Below, one piece after another: positions 44,922 through 52,548 of a DNA stretch of 64,000 nt. Under the pieces are notes generated by a model. That model was not told where the DNA came from and made no database searches. It worked only from the letters and a program-made list of their open reading frames with translations. The stretch covers positions 310,001 to 374,000 of the forward strand of contig MLAX01000002.1 in NCBI GenBank assembly GCA_001890945.1, given 5' to 3'. The stretch's first letter is position 1. Each line of letters starts with the position of its first letter. The position numbers and the translations under genes are program-made. The DNA comes from Alphaproteobacteria bacterium AO1-B. Lineage in GTDB: Bacteria; Pseudomonadota; Alphaproteobacteria; Rhizobiales; Stappiaceae.

Positions 44922-45740
44922 TCAATTGCCTGAGCGCAAGCCGCTGAACATTCTGGCATTTTCCAGAGCGATCACGCTTTGATCGGCAAAGGTATGGGCA
45001 AGTTCTGTAGCCTCGCGGCTGAACGGGCGCACCTGTTGCCGGTAAATTGTGAAGGCTCCGACCAACCGGTCGCCGGACAGCATCGGGATGGCGACAAAGG
45101 ATCGGGCACCGCCCAGCTTGGCTGTTGCATGCCGGAGTGGATCATCGGTGTGGTAAACTTTCTCGGCCCGGACGTCGAAGATGTTTATGACTTCGTGGGT
45201 GTTTTCCATCCGCCCCAATCCAGTTTGTGCGCCGGGAGCAAATGCGCCTTGTTCGTCAAACCAATCGCGAAACGCCGACGGTATGCCACGATAGAAACTG
45301 GCGGAAAATCGGTTGTTGCCGTGGTGTTCGAAGAGAACCCCGAATTCGGCTTCGCACAACTCCAGGGCAAAGCCGAGGATCGCGGCCATTACGGCGTCAA
45401 TATCCCCGTGTGATCGGCTGATGATTTTTAAAACCTCAGCCATCGTGCGCTCTCGGCGCAAGGCTTCCTCCAGGCTGAGAGCCAATTCCGATATGACGGC
45501 CGCATGGTCCGTCTGTTCTTCGTTGCTGGGTTGATCCCCGTTCAGCCGGGCGAGCAACGCAAGTTTTGAGGAAACTTCTAGCTTGCGGTAGACGGTTGCC
45601 AAGTGTGTGCGGACCGTGGACGGTGCGAGACAAAGCCGGTCGGCGATCTTTTGATAAGTGTCACCGTCCGCATAGCTGCTCGCGATTTCAATCTCACGTG
45701 GGCTGAGAATATCGGACGCCGGCTTCATAGAGTTTTTCAT
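44922..45740 (-). CDS. LuxR-type HTH plus GAF regulator, possibly 3'-truncated
   Basis: 272 residues. An N-terminal LuxR HTH (about 11-68; LSPREIEIASSYADGDTYQKIADRLCLAPSTVRTHLATVYRKLEV) precedes a linker helix (about 80-115) and a GAF domain (about 115-268; EFGVLFEHHGNNRFSASFYRGIP, SFVAIPMLSGDRLVGAFTIYRQ, ELAHTFADQSVIALENARMF). The HTH-first order is unusual: in longer relatives the GAF domain's ENxRLFE helix continues into further signalling domains. Here the frame stops nine residues later, at a LysR remnant, so the end may have been cut off by rearrangement. Divergent from the MFS gene. Confidence 0.85.
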   Translation of the reverse strand: MKNSMKPASDILSPREIEIASSYADGDTYQKIADRLCLAPSTVRTHLATVYRKLEVSSKLALLARLNGDQPSNEEQTDHAAVISELALSLEEALRRERTMAEVLKIISRSHGDIDAVMAAILGFALELCEAEFGVLFEHHGNNRFSASFYRGIPSAFRDWFDEQGAFAPGAQTGLGRMENTHEVINIFDVRAEKVYHTDDPLRHATAKLGGARSFVAIPMLSGDRLVGAFTIYRQQVRPFSREATELAHTFADQSVIALENARMFSGLRSGN

Positions 45741-45797
45741 ATTTCTCGTGCCATTTCCCGATTAACACAGCCAGTGCTCCGGCATTTGCGTCAGACT

Positions 45798-45829
45798 AAT
45801 ACTGCATCTCTTCGCATAAAATACTGCAT
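45798..45829. promoter_or_regulatory. Direct repeat AATACTGCAT, 22-bp spacing
   Basis: Two copies of AATACTGCAT (45798-45807 and 45820-45829), exactly 22 bp apart (about two helical turns), each followed by a TCGCAT-type sequence, in the spacer between the LuxR and MFS genes. Likely tandem half-sites for a regulator, most simply the LuxR-type protein. Confidence 0.4.
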
Positions 45830-45895
45830 TCGCATGATACTTGGAAACTGTGCCGCTTGATAACCTTTCGTCATGGTGTGGCAAGGAGAAGCGTC

Positions 45896-45946
45896 ATGAC
45901 GGTCAAGCAAGTGCAACAGTTCACTGTTGCGTCCGATTGGAGGTGA
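45896..45946 (+). CDS. Putative 16-residue leader peptide overlapping the MFS ribosome-binding site
   Basis: A 16-codon frame (MTVKQVQQFTVASDWR) with AAGGAG 7 nt upstream. Its stop lies at the GGAGGTGA that serves the following ATG at 45950, so translation could be coupled. A perfect stem GCAACAGT / ACTGTTGC (45913-45930, 2-nt loop) is inside it. Might regulate the transporter gene by attenuation or coupling; equally it could be chance. Confidence 0.35.
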   Translation: MTVKQVQQFTVASDWR

Positions 45947-45949
45947 GCG

Positions 45950-47125
45950 ATGCGCTGGCGGATGCTTTCACTCCTCTTCTTTGCCCGGGTCGGACTCGGT
46001 CTGCAATTTCAGACCATGGCGTCGAGTGGCGACGCTTTCGCAATGAGTTTCGGATTGGCCTATGCCGAAGTTGGCTTGCTGATCGGTCTGTTTATGGCGC
46101 CTGGCCTGTTTCTCGCCCTTCCGGCAGGTTTCTCTGGCCGTTACGCTTCGGATCGGTTGCTGGCGGGTGGCGGTCTTGCCGCACTCGCCCTTGGCGGCGT
46201 CATGTGTGGCATGGCGAATGATTCTACTTTGGTTGCCCTTGGCCGGCTTATGGCAGGGGCAGGATTCCTGTTCGCAAATTTGTACTTTACCAAGATGGTT
46301 GCCGATTGGTTCGATGGACGCGAAATCGCAACTGCGATGAGTATCCTCGTCATGAGTTGGCCATTTGGCATCGCGATGGGGCAAGCGGGTTATGCCTGGC
46401 TCATAGAAGTTCATGGATGGCGGGTGCCATTTTTGTCCGCTGCCATCTATTGCGCGCTCGCGGCTGTCGCTGTCCTGATGTTTTACCGCCCACCTGAAAC
46501 ACACAGCGGCCCTGCATCAAAAGGGGCATTCCAGTTGTCGCGAACGGAATGGGCTTTAATCATTTGTGCGGGCATCGCATGGGCCGTCTTTAACGCAGGC
46601 TATGTTGTCTATCTCAGCTTCGGGCCAAAGATGCTTGAAGTACACGGTTTGTCGAGTATCGCAGCCGCGGGCGTAATCAGCGTTGGGAGCTGGTTGATGA
46701 TCGTATCAGGGGCCATATGCGGTCAAATCGTGGATCGGTTCGGCCGCAGAGACGTTGTTCTGATCATCTGTATGACGGGCGCCGTCGCGGCACTTGTGCT
46801 CTTGAGCGTTCCCTCTGCCGGACTTCTCGCGAGTTTGCTCTTCGGCCTGATCGGTATGGCGCCAGCCGGGATCATCATGGCACTTTCCGGCCAAGCTGTT
46901 GCCCCAGAACGCAGAGCATTCGGAATGGGAATCTTTTTCACCATCTACTACGCCATCATGACCGCGGCCCCGCCGGTTTCTGGCGCAATTTTCGATAGTG
47001 TTGGCACCCCGGGTGCGGCGCTGATCTTTGGAATGTGTTTGTTTGCTGCAGTTGTGCCTGCTGCCCTCGCATTCCGCTTGGTTCAGCGACAGGGTGCGGA
47101 ACGACTGGTCAAAGGAGAAACGTAA
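45950..47125 (+). CDS. MFS transporter
   Basis: 391 residues, about 12 helices, with loop motifs SGRYASDRLLAGG (after helix 2) and GQIVDRFGRRDVVL (after helix 8), and ANLYFTKMVADWFDGREIATAMSI in the middle. The pattern resembles CynX/NimT-type or nitrate/aromatic carriers; substrate unknown. Strong GGAGG before the ATG. The stop TAA overlaps the next gene's ATG by one base, so it is tightly coupled to the DUF1185 gene. Confidence 0.88.
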   Translation: MRWRMLSLLFFARVGLGLQFQTMASSGDAFAMSFGLAYAEVGLLIGLFMAPGLFLALPAGFSGRYASDRLLAGGGLAALALGGVMCGMANDSTLVALGRLMAGAGFLFANLYFTKMVADWFDGREIATAMSILVMSWPFGIAMGQAGYAWLIEVHGWRVPFLSAAIYCALAAVAVLMFYRPPETHSGPASKGAFQLSRTEWALIICAGIAWAVFNAGYVVYLSFGPKMLEVHGLSSIAAAGVISVGSWLMIVSGAICGQIVDRFGRRDVVLIICMTGAVAALVLLSVPSAGLLASLLFGLIGMAPAGIIMALSGQAVAPERRAFGMGIFFTIYYAIMTAAPPVSGAIFDSVGTPGAALIFGMCLFAAVVPAALAFRLVQRQGAERLVKGET

Positions 47126-47667
47126 TGCACATCCGGAAAACCGTTTTAATCCGTGAGTTGACTGAAACAGATGAAACCGGCGTTGTATCCACGCCACTGG
47201 TCCGATGTGGGGCGCTGGCCGTGATCCAAAACCCTTTTGCCGGTCTGGAGCAAGACGATCTTTCTGCGCTTTTTGAGAGCGGAGCGATGTTGGGCGAAAA
47301 GCTTGCAGCTGACGTTGTGAAAAGCCTTGGCGGTCCGGCAGTGTCCTATGGCAAGGCAGCAATTGTCGGTCTTGACGGCATCGCCGAACATGGAGCGGCA
47401 TTGTTGCACCCAAGGTTTGGCAAACCGGTGCGGAGCCAAATCGGTGGCGGTCAGGCCCTGATGCCATCAAATGTCAAAGTGGGCGCAATGGGTGTTGCAG
47501 TGGATCTGCCGCTTGGCCACAAGGACGAGGCTTGGTCGTTTGATCACATCGACACAATAACCGTTGGCCTTGCCGACGCACCAAGAGCTGATGAAATCGT
47601 TGTATGCCTCGGTATGGCCGATGGACCCCGTGTTAGAGCGCGGGTCGGGAGCGGGCCGACAAAGTAG
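47125..47667 (+). CDS. DUF1185 'amino acid synthesis' family protein
   Basis: 180 residues of the AA_synth (DUF1185) family. Features: HIRKTVLIRELTETDETG, AVIQNPFAG, GPAVSYGKAAIVGLDGIAEHGAALLHPRFGKPVR and DEIVVCLGMADGPRVRAR. The biochemical role of the family is unclear; genes often sit beside transporters or amide/hydantoin-type catabolism. Overlaps the MFS stop by one base, so cotranslated. Confidence 0.85.
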   Translation: MHIRKTVLIRELTETDETGVVSTPLVRCGALAVIQNPFAGLEQDDLSALFESGAMLGEKLAADVVKSLGGPAVSYGKAAIVGLDGIAEHGAALLHPRFGKPVRSQIGGGQALMPSNVKVGAMGVAVDLPLGHKDEAWSFDHIDTITVGLADAPRADEIVVCLGMADGPRVRARVGSGPTK

Positions 47668-47755
47668 CCTTTGTATACCGGCTAGACACTCCAGATCAGA
47701 GAGGTCTGCCGAGCGAGAACTTATCTCCGTCCATCACAGTCTTACAAAGGTTTGT

Positions 47756-48655
47756 TCAAAGACCTTGCGCCAAACGACGGACCTGTCCGCGGAACCATTT
47801 GTGGGCGGGGTCGTTTTGTCGGCGCGGATGCCACATCAGATCGATATCAAAGACGGGGGACGGGAAGGGCGATGGACTGCAAGCCACATTGCTTTCGTAC
47901 AGTTTGGCGAGACGGCTCGGCATCATGCAAAGCGCATCGGAGCTGGATACAAGTGCTGGAGCCAGCAGAAAACTCGGCAACGAGATCGCAACGCGGCGCT
48001 TGTGACCGGTCTCTTTGAGGACACGGTCTGTGGCTCCAATGAAGCCACCGCCTTCCGGTGACACCAGGATATGCGGGAAAGCGCAAAATCCTTCAAGTGT
48101 CATTTGCTGTCCCACAAGAGGATGCGTCTTGGACATGATCACCTGAAAATCTTCTGTGAGCGCTGATTGTCTTTTTGCCTCCGGCAAAGACATGCCCGTT
48201 GCAAGCGCAAGGTCTGCCGTTTCGGCTTCGAGCGATGACCAGAGCGTTTTCGGATCGAAGGCCAAAAATGCCGCCCGCGCACCCGGAGCTTCCGCCGCCA
48301 GCATCTTTTGAACGGGCGCGGCCAAAACGGCATGGACATAGTCGGTCCCGATCAGACGAAACGTTGTTTCGCTCAATGCCGGGTCGAAAACTGTGTGATC
48401 GCGTACCAGGGCGTTCAGGCCCTGAAGATGGGCGCGCAGGTCATTTTGCAATGCGCGGGCGCGCGTGGTCGCAACCAGGCGCCGGCCAGACGGCACGAGA
48501 AGTGGATCGTTGAAGAGGTCGCGGAGCCGCTTGAGCTGCGCCGACATGGCAGGTTGCGTGATACCGATCTGTTTCGCGGCCAGTGAGACATTCTCATGGT
48601 CCAGCAGGGCATGAAGGGCGAGGAGAAGCCCAAGCTCAGTCTGTTTTATATCCAC
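47756..48655 (-). CDS. LysR-family transcriptional regulator
   Basis: 299 residues. HTH_1 at about 1-65 (LLLALHALLDHENVSLAAKQIGITQPAMSAQLKRLRDLFNDPLL), then the LysR ligand domain. GTG start at 48655. Divergent from the npdG-like gene across 87 bp with an ATTA-N11-TAAT box, so it probably controls that gene. Its C-terminal 214 bp have a decayed partial copy at 44700. Confidence 0.93.
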   Translation of the reverse strand: MDIKQTELGLLLALHALLDHENVSLAAKQIGITQPAMSAQLKRLRDLFNDPLLVPSGRRLVATTRARALQNDLRAHLQGLNALVRDHTVFDPALSETTFRLIGTDYVHAVLAAPVQKMLAAEAPGARAAFLAFDPKTLWSSLEAETADLALATGMSLPEAKRQSALTEDFQVIMSKTHPLVGQQMTLEGFCAFPHILVSPEGGGFIGATDRVLKETGHKRRVAISLPSFLLAPALVSSSDALCMMPSRLAKLYESNVACSPSPFPSPVFDIDLMWHPRRQNDPAHKWFRGQVRRLAQGL

Positions 48656-48659
48656 GCAG

Positions 48660-48678
48660 ATTATACCTAATATCTAAT
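48660..48678. promoter_or_regulatory. LysR-type box (ATTA-N11-TAAT)
   Basis: ATTA-TACCTAATATC-TAAT is a classic T-N11-A inverted repeat between the LysR gene (start 48655) and the divergent oxidoreductase gene (start 48743). Probable regulator binding site. Confidence 0.65.
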
Positions 48679-48742
48679 TTCACGATTTTATTTATGGCAG
48701 CCTTCACGCCATGTTCAAGCCATCAAACAACAGGAGATGGTT

Positions 48743-49387
48743 ATGAACATCGGATTTATTGGTGCCGGCGGAATGGCAAAGGCCTTAGCGGGCAAGTGGG
48801 CTTCCAAACACGAGGTGATGTTGTCCGGCCGGGACCTGCACAAGACTGAAGCCGCAGCTGGCTCCCTTGGTGTTCGCGCTGGAACCGCTCAGGACGCGGC
48901 CCATTTTGGAGACGTGATTGTTTTGGCAACACGTTGGGAAGATGTGTTTTCCGCCATAGAAAACGCCGGTGGTCCTGCCGCTTTTGAAGGCAAGACGGTC
49001 ATTGATATCAACAACCCGGTTAGCATCGAGACCTTCCTGACGACTCGCGAGGACCGCCGGTCCTTAACCCTGGCGATCGCGGATGCATTGCCGGGTGCCA
49101 ATGTCGCCAAGGCCTTCAACATGGCGCAGGTCGCCGTTTGGGAAGATCCGGACATGATCTATGACGGGCGCCAGCTGGTCACGCTCTATACGTCCGATGA
49201 GGAGATTGATGAGACCGTTGCCGGGCTGATTGCCGATGTTGGCTCCGAACCGCTGCGGCTCGGCGGCAATGCGCATGCCTACCAGCTGGAGGCCGCGGCC
49301 GCCATTGTCATCAAGTTTTTGTTCGCAGGCCGGGATCCGCATACGGTTTTCAATTTCATTCAGCCCGAAGTGAAAGCCATTCGGTAA
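48743..49387 (+). CDS. F420H2:NADP oxidoreductase-like dinucleotide-binding protein
   Basis: 214 residues; Rossmann fold starting MNIGFIGAGGMAKALAGKWASKHEVMLSGRD (NADP-type). VIVLATRWEDVFSAIENAG, GKTVIDINNPVS, GANVAKAFNMAQVAVWEDP and the AYQLEAAAAIVIKFLFAGRD tail match the NADPH-dependent F420 reductase family. In proteobacteria without F420 the substrate is unclear. ATG 48743 has AGGAG at good spacing. The SDR gene follows 22 nt later. Confidence 0.85.
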   Translation: MNIGFIGAGGMAKALAGKWASKHEVMLSGRDLHKTEAAAGSLGVRAGTAQDAAHFGDVIVLATRWEDVFSAIENAGGPAAFEGKTVIDINNPVSIETFLTTREDRRSLTLAIADALPGANVAKAFNMAQVAVWEDPDMIYDGRQLVTLYTSDEEIDETVAGLIADVGSEPLRLGGNAHAYQLEAAAAIVIKFLFAGRDPHTVFNFIQPEVKAIR

Positions 49388-49409
49388 ATCCTCAAAAGGA
49401 AAACTTGAA

Positions 49410-50144
49410 ATGATAAATTTTGAAGGAAAAAGAGTAGCGGTTGTCGGCGGCGGCTCCGGGATCGGTCGGGCAGTTGCTGAAAGCGCGCTGAAGCAGGGCG
49501 CTGACGTTATCATTTCCAGCCGGGATGCGGCGAAACTCGAAAGCGTTGCGGAGAACCAATCGGGCATGACTGTGCTGCCGTTGGATATGACGGATGCGAC
49601 ATCCAGAACCGCATGGGCGGATAGGCTCGGATCGATTGATCATCTGGTGATTTCCGCGTCGAGTGCGGCCCACGGAGCGTTCTCCGATTTGCAAGAGGAC
49701 CCACTCAGGGCCATGTTCGATGCAAAATTCTTCGGACCCTATCTGACGGCCAAGGCAGCGCTGCCACATCTTCGTGACGGCGGGTCGATAACGTTCTTCA
49801 GCGGTGTTCTGTCCCGGAGGCCGGGAATGAACTGCTCCGGTCTGGGCGCGGTCAACGGAGCCGTGGAGAGCCTCACCTATGGGTTGGCTTTAGAACTCGG
49901 TCCCCGATTGCGGGTCAATTGCGTGTCTCCGGGCATGATCCGCTCTGATGCCTATGCGGCGGTGCCAGAGGCCGCAAGAGAGGAAATGTATGCAGCAACG
50001 GGCGAGTCCCTCCCGCAGGGGCGGGTCGGAACAGTCGATGAAGCTGCGGAAGCTGCACTGTTCTTGATGGCGAACACCTTCACAACGGGTCATGTTCTCG
50101 ATGTCGATGGCGGACACATGATCCGGCAATACGCCACACGATGA
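49410..50144 (+). CDS. SDR-fold oxidoreductase lacking the canonical YxxxK
   Basis: 244 residues. Cofactor motif VAVVGGGSGIGRAVAESAL and a VISSRDAAKLES segment mark a classical SDR nucleotide site. The active site is not standard: where YxxxK is expected (before AVESLTYGLALELGP) the sequence reads GLGAVNGAVES, so neither Tyr nor Lys is at its place; the upstream Ser is in FFSGVLSRR. Ends with GHVLDVDGGHMI. May act on a different substrate or be non-catalytic. Placed directly after the npdG-like gene; likely one operon. Confidence 0.85.
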   Translation: MINFEGKRVAVVGGGSGIGRAVAESALKQGADVIISSRDAAKLESVAENQSGMTVLPLDMTDATSRTAWADRLGSIDHLVISASSAAHGAFSDLQEDPLRAMFDAKFFGPYLTAKAALPHLRDGGSITFFSGVLSRRPGMNCSGLGAVNGAVESLTYGLALELGPRLRVNCVSPGMIRSDAYAAVPEAAREEMYAATGESLPQGRVGTVDEAAEAALFLMANTFTTGHVLDVDGGHMIRQYATR

Positions 50145-50199
50145 GACCAGGACTAGCAATCAAGTACCCATGATTGGCGGGCGGTTGCTGGTGGTCTGT

Positions 50200-51084
50200 C
50201 TAATAAGCGGTGCCACGTGTTTCTGTGCCATTCGCCAGCCACTCAAACACATCGGCCCAAAGTGGGGCGCACTCTGGTTTGAAGGCGCCTTCATGCCCGA
50301 TCCGTTTGACGTTGACGTCTTTCGGGGAGGTCAAGGTCAGGGACTTGGGCGCATTTGGGTATGCGTCCAGAAGGACTTCATGGGCCTTGGGTGTCGCAAT
50401 CGGGTCGTCTGTAAACAGCCAACTGCGGATCGGCGAGCGAACCTGATCATAGTGCTGCGGTGCCAGCGCGGTCTCAAAGTCCTTTTGAAAGTAGGTCGGG
50501 CTGTGGCTCCACCTGCGCCAGGTCTTGAAGACTTCCGGCGGTAGGGCTTCTCCGCGCCACCCGCCAATCGGCTTCAACTGACCATGGCGCATCAAGGAAT
50601 AACTGCCGAGACCCCACCAGAAATAGGCCTCCATCGGGCGGTAATGGGCCGCGTGGTGGCCGATGTATCCCGTGCTGACGGCCAGAAAAGCATTGCGGGC
50701 GATCTTGTCGTGATTCGGCATCAGGCCAAGAAAGTGCCCACCGACACTGTGCGCCAGATGCGTGATCGGCAGGTCCGGGGCATGCGCTTCCAGAACATCA
50801 ATTGCGGCCGGCATATCAAGACGGCCCCAGTCCGGCAGATCAATAGCGGAGCGGGCGATCGAGGCTGTCTTAGACCCGCCGATCCCTCGGTAATCATAGG
50901 TCAGAACGACAGCGCCCTGTTCGGCCAGGTAAGCTGCCATATGCCTATAGAACCGCCGCAGAAATCCGGTTCCTGACGAGACCACAATAGCGACCTTCGG
51001 CAAAGGGCCAACATAAAGGTCTCCGGTCAGCTGCCAACCGTCTTCTGCCTGAAAGGTCAGGGATTGGGGTTGGACGGTGCTCAT
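50200..51084 (-). CDS. Alpha/beta hydrolase (serine esterase-like)
   Basis: 294 residues, no signal peptide. Features: GTGFLRRFYRHMAAYLAEQGAVVLTYDYRGIGGS, nucleophile elbow HLAHSVGGHFLGL (Ser in A-H-S-V-G), SWLFTDDPIATPKAHEVLLDAYP and the catalytic His near RIGHEGAFK. Substrate unknown. Ends 12 nt before the MarR gene's stop on the same strand (MarR is upstream), so they form a MarR-hydrolase operon. Confidence 0.87.
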   Translation of the reverse strand: MSTVQPQSLTFQAEDGWQLTGDLYVGPLPKVAIVVSSGTGFLRRFYRHMAAYLAEQGAVVLTYDYRGIGGSKTASIARSAIDLPDWGRLDMPAAIDVLEAHAPDLPITHLAHSVGGHFLGLMPNHDKIARNAFLAVSTGYIGHHAAHYRPMEAYFWWGLGSYSLMRHGQLKPIGGWRGEALPPEVFKTWRRWSHSPTYFQKDFETALAPQHYDQVRSPIRSWLFTDDPIATPKAHEVLLDAYPNAPKSLTLTSPKDVNVKRIGHEGAFKPECAPLWADVFEWLANGTETRGTAY

Positions 51085-51096
51085 GGTTCAGCTCCC

Positions 51097-51588
51097 TTAG
51101 GACGGGGATTTGCCTTTGTCCGTATCCGGCCCATCGGATTGACCGGTACCTGGCCCGTTGATGATGGTGTCGGCGTTGGTGGCAAGATGGTGGAGAAAGC
51201 GGCCGATGACGTCCTGCTCATCTTCCGTGAACGGAGCAAGAAGGGCGGCATTGTAATGGCGCGTGTGGAGGCCGGCTTCTTGCGCTGCCGTCCGGCCGGT
51301 CTCCTCCAGGTAGACCCTTGTAACACGTCCATCGACCGGGCAGGGACTGCGCCTGACCAGGTGTTTCTCGCACATCCGGTCGATCAGCCCGGTGAGACTG
51401 GACTTCCCCATGGAAAGACGGTTTGCGATTTCGGAAACCGGCTGGCCGTCTTTTTCGTTGAGCAGAAAGAGGACGGCGATCTGTGTGATCGTAAGCCCCG
51501 TGTTTTGCCGGGCTCGGTGATCTGCCGCGCGGAAAACGGCCGAGTAAGCGACTTGCAGTAGATAGAAAACGCGAAGTTTCTTGGACAT
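51097..51588 (-). CDS. MarR-family transcriptional regulator
   Basis: 163 residues. The winged helix is clear: TGLTITQIAVLFLLNEKDGQPVSEIANRLSMGKSSLTGLIDRMCEKHLVRRSPCPVDGRVTRVYLEETGR. The C-terminus (SDGPDTDKGKSPS) is a short disordered tail. First gene of an operon with the hydrolase. Two abutting operators lie 6-45 bp upstream of its start, so autoregulation is very likely. Confidence 0.92.
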   Translation of the reverse strand: MSKKLRVFYLLQVAYSAVFRAADHRARQNTGLTITQIAVLFLLNEKDGQPVSEIANRLSMGKSSLTGLIDRMCEKHLVRRSPCPVDGRVTRVYLEETGRTAAQEAGLHTRHYNAALLAPFTEDEQDVIGRFLHHLATNADTIINGPGTGQSDGPDTDKGKSPS

Positions 51589-51593
51589 CTATT

Positions 51594-51633
51594 TGGTTCG
51601 TATGTGGACTAATTTAGTTTATATACGAACTAA
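51594..51633. promoter_or_regulatory. Two abutting 20-bp MarR operators
   Basis: TTGGTTCGTATGTGGACTAA (51594-51613) and TTAGTTTATATACGAACTAA (51614-51633). The second, read on the other strand, matches the first at 16 of 20 positions, and GTTCGTAT / ATACGAAC form a perfect 8-bp inverted pair across both. The pair ends 6 bp from the marR start, covering the promoter. Confidence 0.7.
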
Positions 51634-52047
51634 TATCTCGTCTGGCAAGGTTCTTTTTGACGTAAACGGAATGATGATTTTGACGGCAATCGCACTTGGA
51701 AATTGGAGCAAGCGCTGCTGGCCGCGCGCTTCGAAAAGAGGGAATCTCTTCAGCTAAGTATCAGAGCGACGATTTTAGTTGTTCTGTGTTTCTGATCATG
51801 AAATTCAGCTCCGCCTATCCGCTGCAAATTATTGCGAATGAACAAAGAATTCGCTTGCTGTTGATCGCAAATAATGGACATGATGTTGGGCAGTAGGCGC
51901 CTTGGGGCAAGACTATCATTTTACTCGAACAGCAGTGAACCGCCGCATCAGACTTGTGGTGGCGAGCAGCTCTGTGTGTGTCCGGCACGGATTGATCGGC
52001 CCAGATGGGTTGTAGTCCCGGCAGCGCTTTGCAACAGTAGGGTGGTC
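51634..52047. other. Intergenic region with no supported gene
   Basis: About 400 bp between the MarR operators and the RimB-like gene. Short frames (e.g. one with a start near 51696) lack ribosome-binding signals and family features, and the frame upstream of the RimB start carries no protease sequence. Presumably contains the promoter for the RimB-RimK unit; I could not fix it. Confidence 0.35.
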
Positions 52048-52524
52048 ATGGATGGAATGACGGACAAACCAGAACCGGACACGCCGAAGCGCAAGGAACG
52101 CCCGCTCACAATCATTGGATGGATGGAGCGAGTCAGCCTGCCTGATTTGGATCTTTTCGGTGTAAAGGCGAAGATTGATACGGGCGCGCGGACGTCTGCA
52201 CTGCATGTCAGTGAAATCGAACACTTCGAACAAAATGGGGAACCCTGGGTCCGTTTTCTGACGTTGGACGGGGATGGACAGGGCGACCACCACGCCACCG
52301 CAAAAATTCATTCTGACCGGTGGATCAAGAACACAAGCGGTATTCCCGAGGAGCGGATCATCATCCGCACCCGGGCGCGATTTGGAACGCGAACCTGGAC
52401 AATTGATGTTTCTTTATCCGATCGCACAAACATGACGTTCCCGATGATCGTCGGGCGCTCTGCTTTGAAAAATCACGCCATCGCCGTCCATACCCGCCGC
52501 GCTTATTTGATCAGCGAGAAATGA
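52048..52524 (+). CDS. RimB-like ATP-dependent zinc protease family protein
   Basis: 158 residues of the Zn_protease/RimK-LysX retropepsin-like family (PF05618 type). It has the aspartyl-type DTGA: GVKAKIDTGARTSALHVSEIE, then WIKNTSGIPEERIIIRTRARFG and FPMIVGRSALKNHAIAVH. In RimK systems, RimB-type proteases trim glutamate tails. Start ATG 52048 (GGTGG nearby) or 52057. Followed 24 nt later by rimK. Confidence 0.85.
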   Translation: MDGMTDKPEPDTPKRKERPLTIIGWMERVSLPDLDLFGVKAKIDTGARTSALHVSEIEHFEQNGEPWVRFLTLDGDGQGDHHATAKIHSDRWIKNTSGIPEERIIIRTRARFGTRTWTIDVSLSDRTNMTFPMIVGRSALKNHAIAVHTRRAYLISEK

Positions 52525-52548
52525 CGAATTCAGCTGAAAGGACGTATT

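Noticed and set aside
45913..45930. Shared 13-mer TGCAACAGTTCAC between the MFS leader and the gabD-like upstream palindrome as a common operator
   Set aside because: A 13-bp match within 64 kb is expected by chance; flanking context differs.
51696..51896. 66-codon frame before the RimB-like gene
   Set aside because: No ribosome-binding site and random-looking composition.
51874..52047. Upstream extension of the RimB-like protein frame
   Set aside because: The added 58 residues have no protease family sequence; the start near 52048 follows a purine-rich site.
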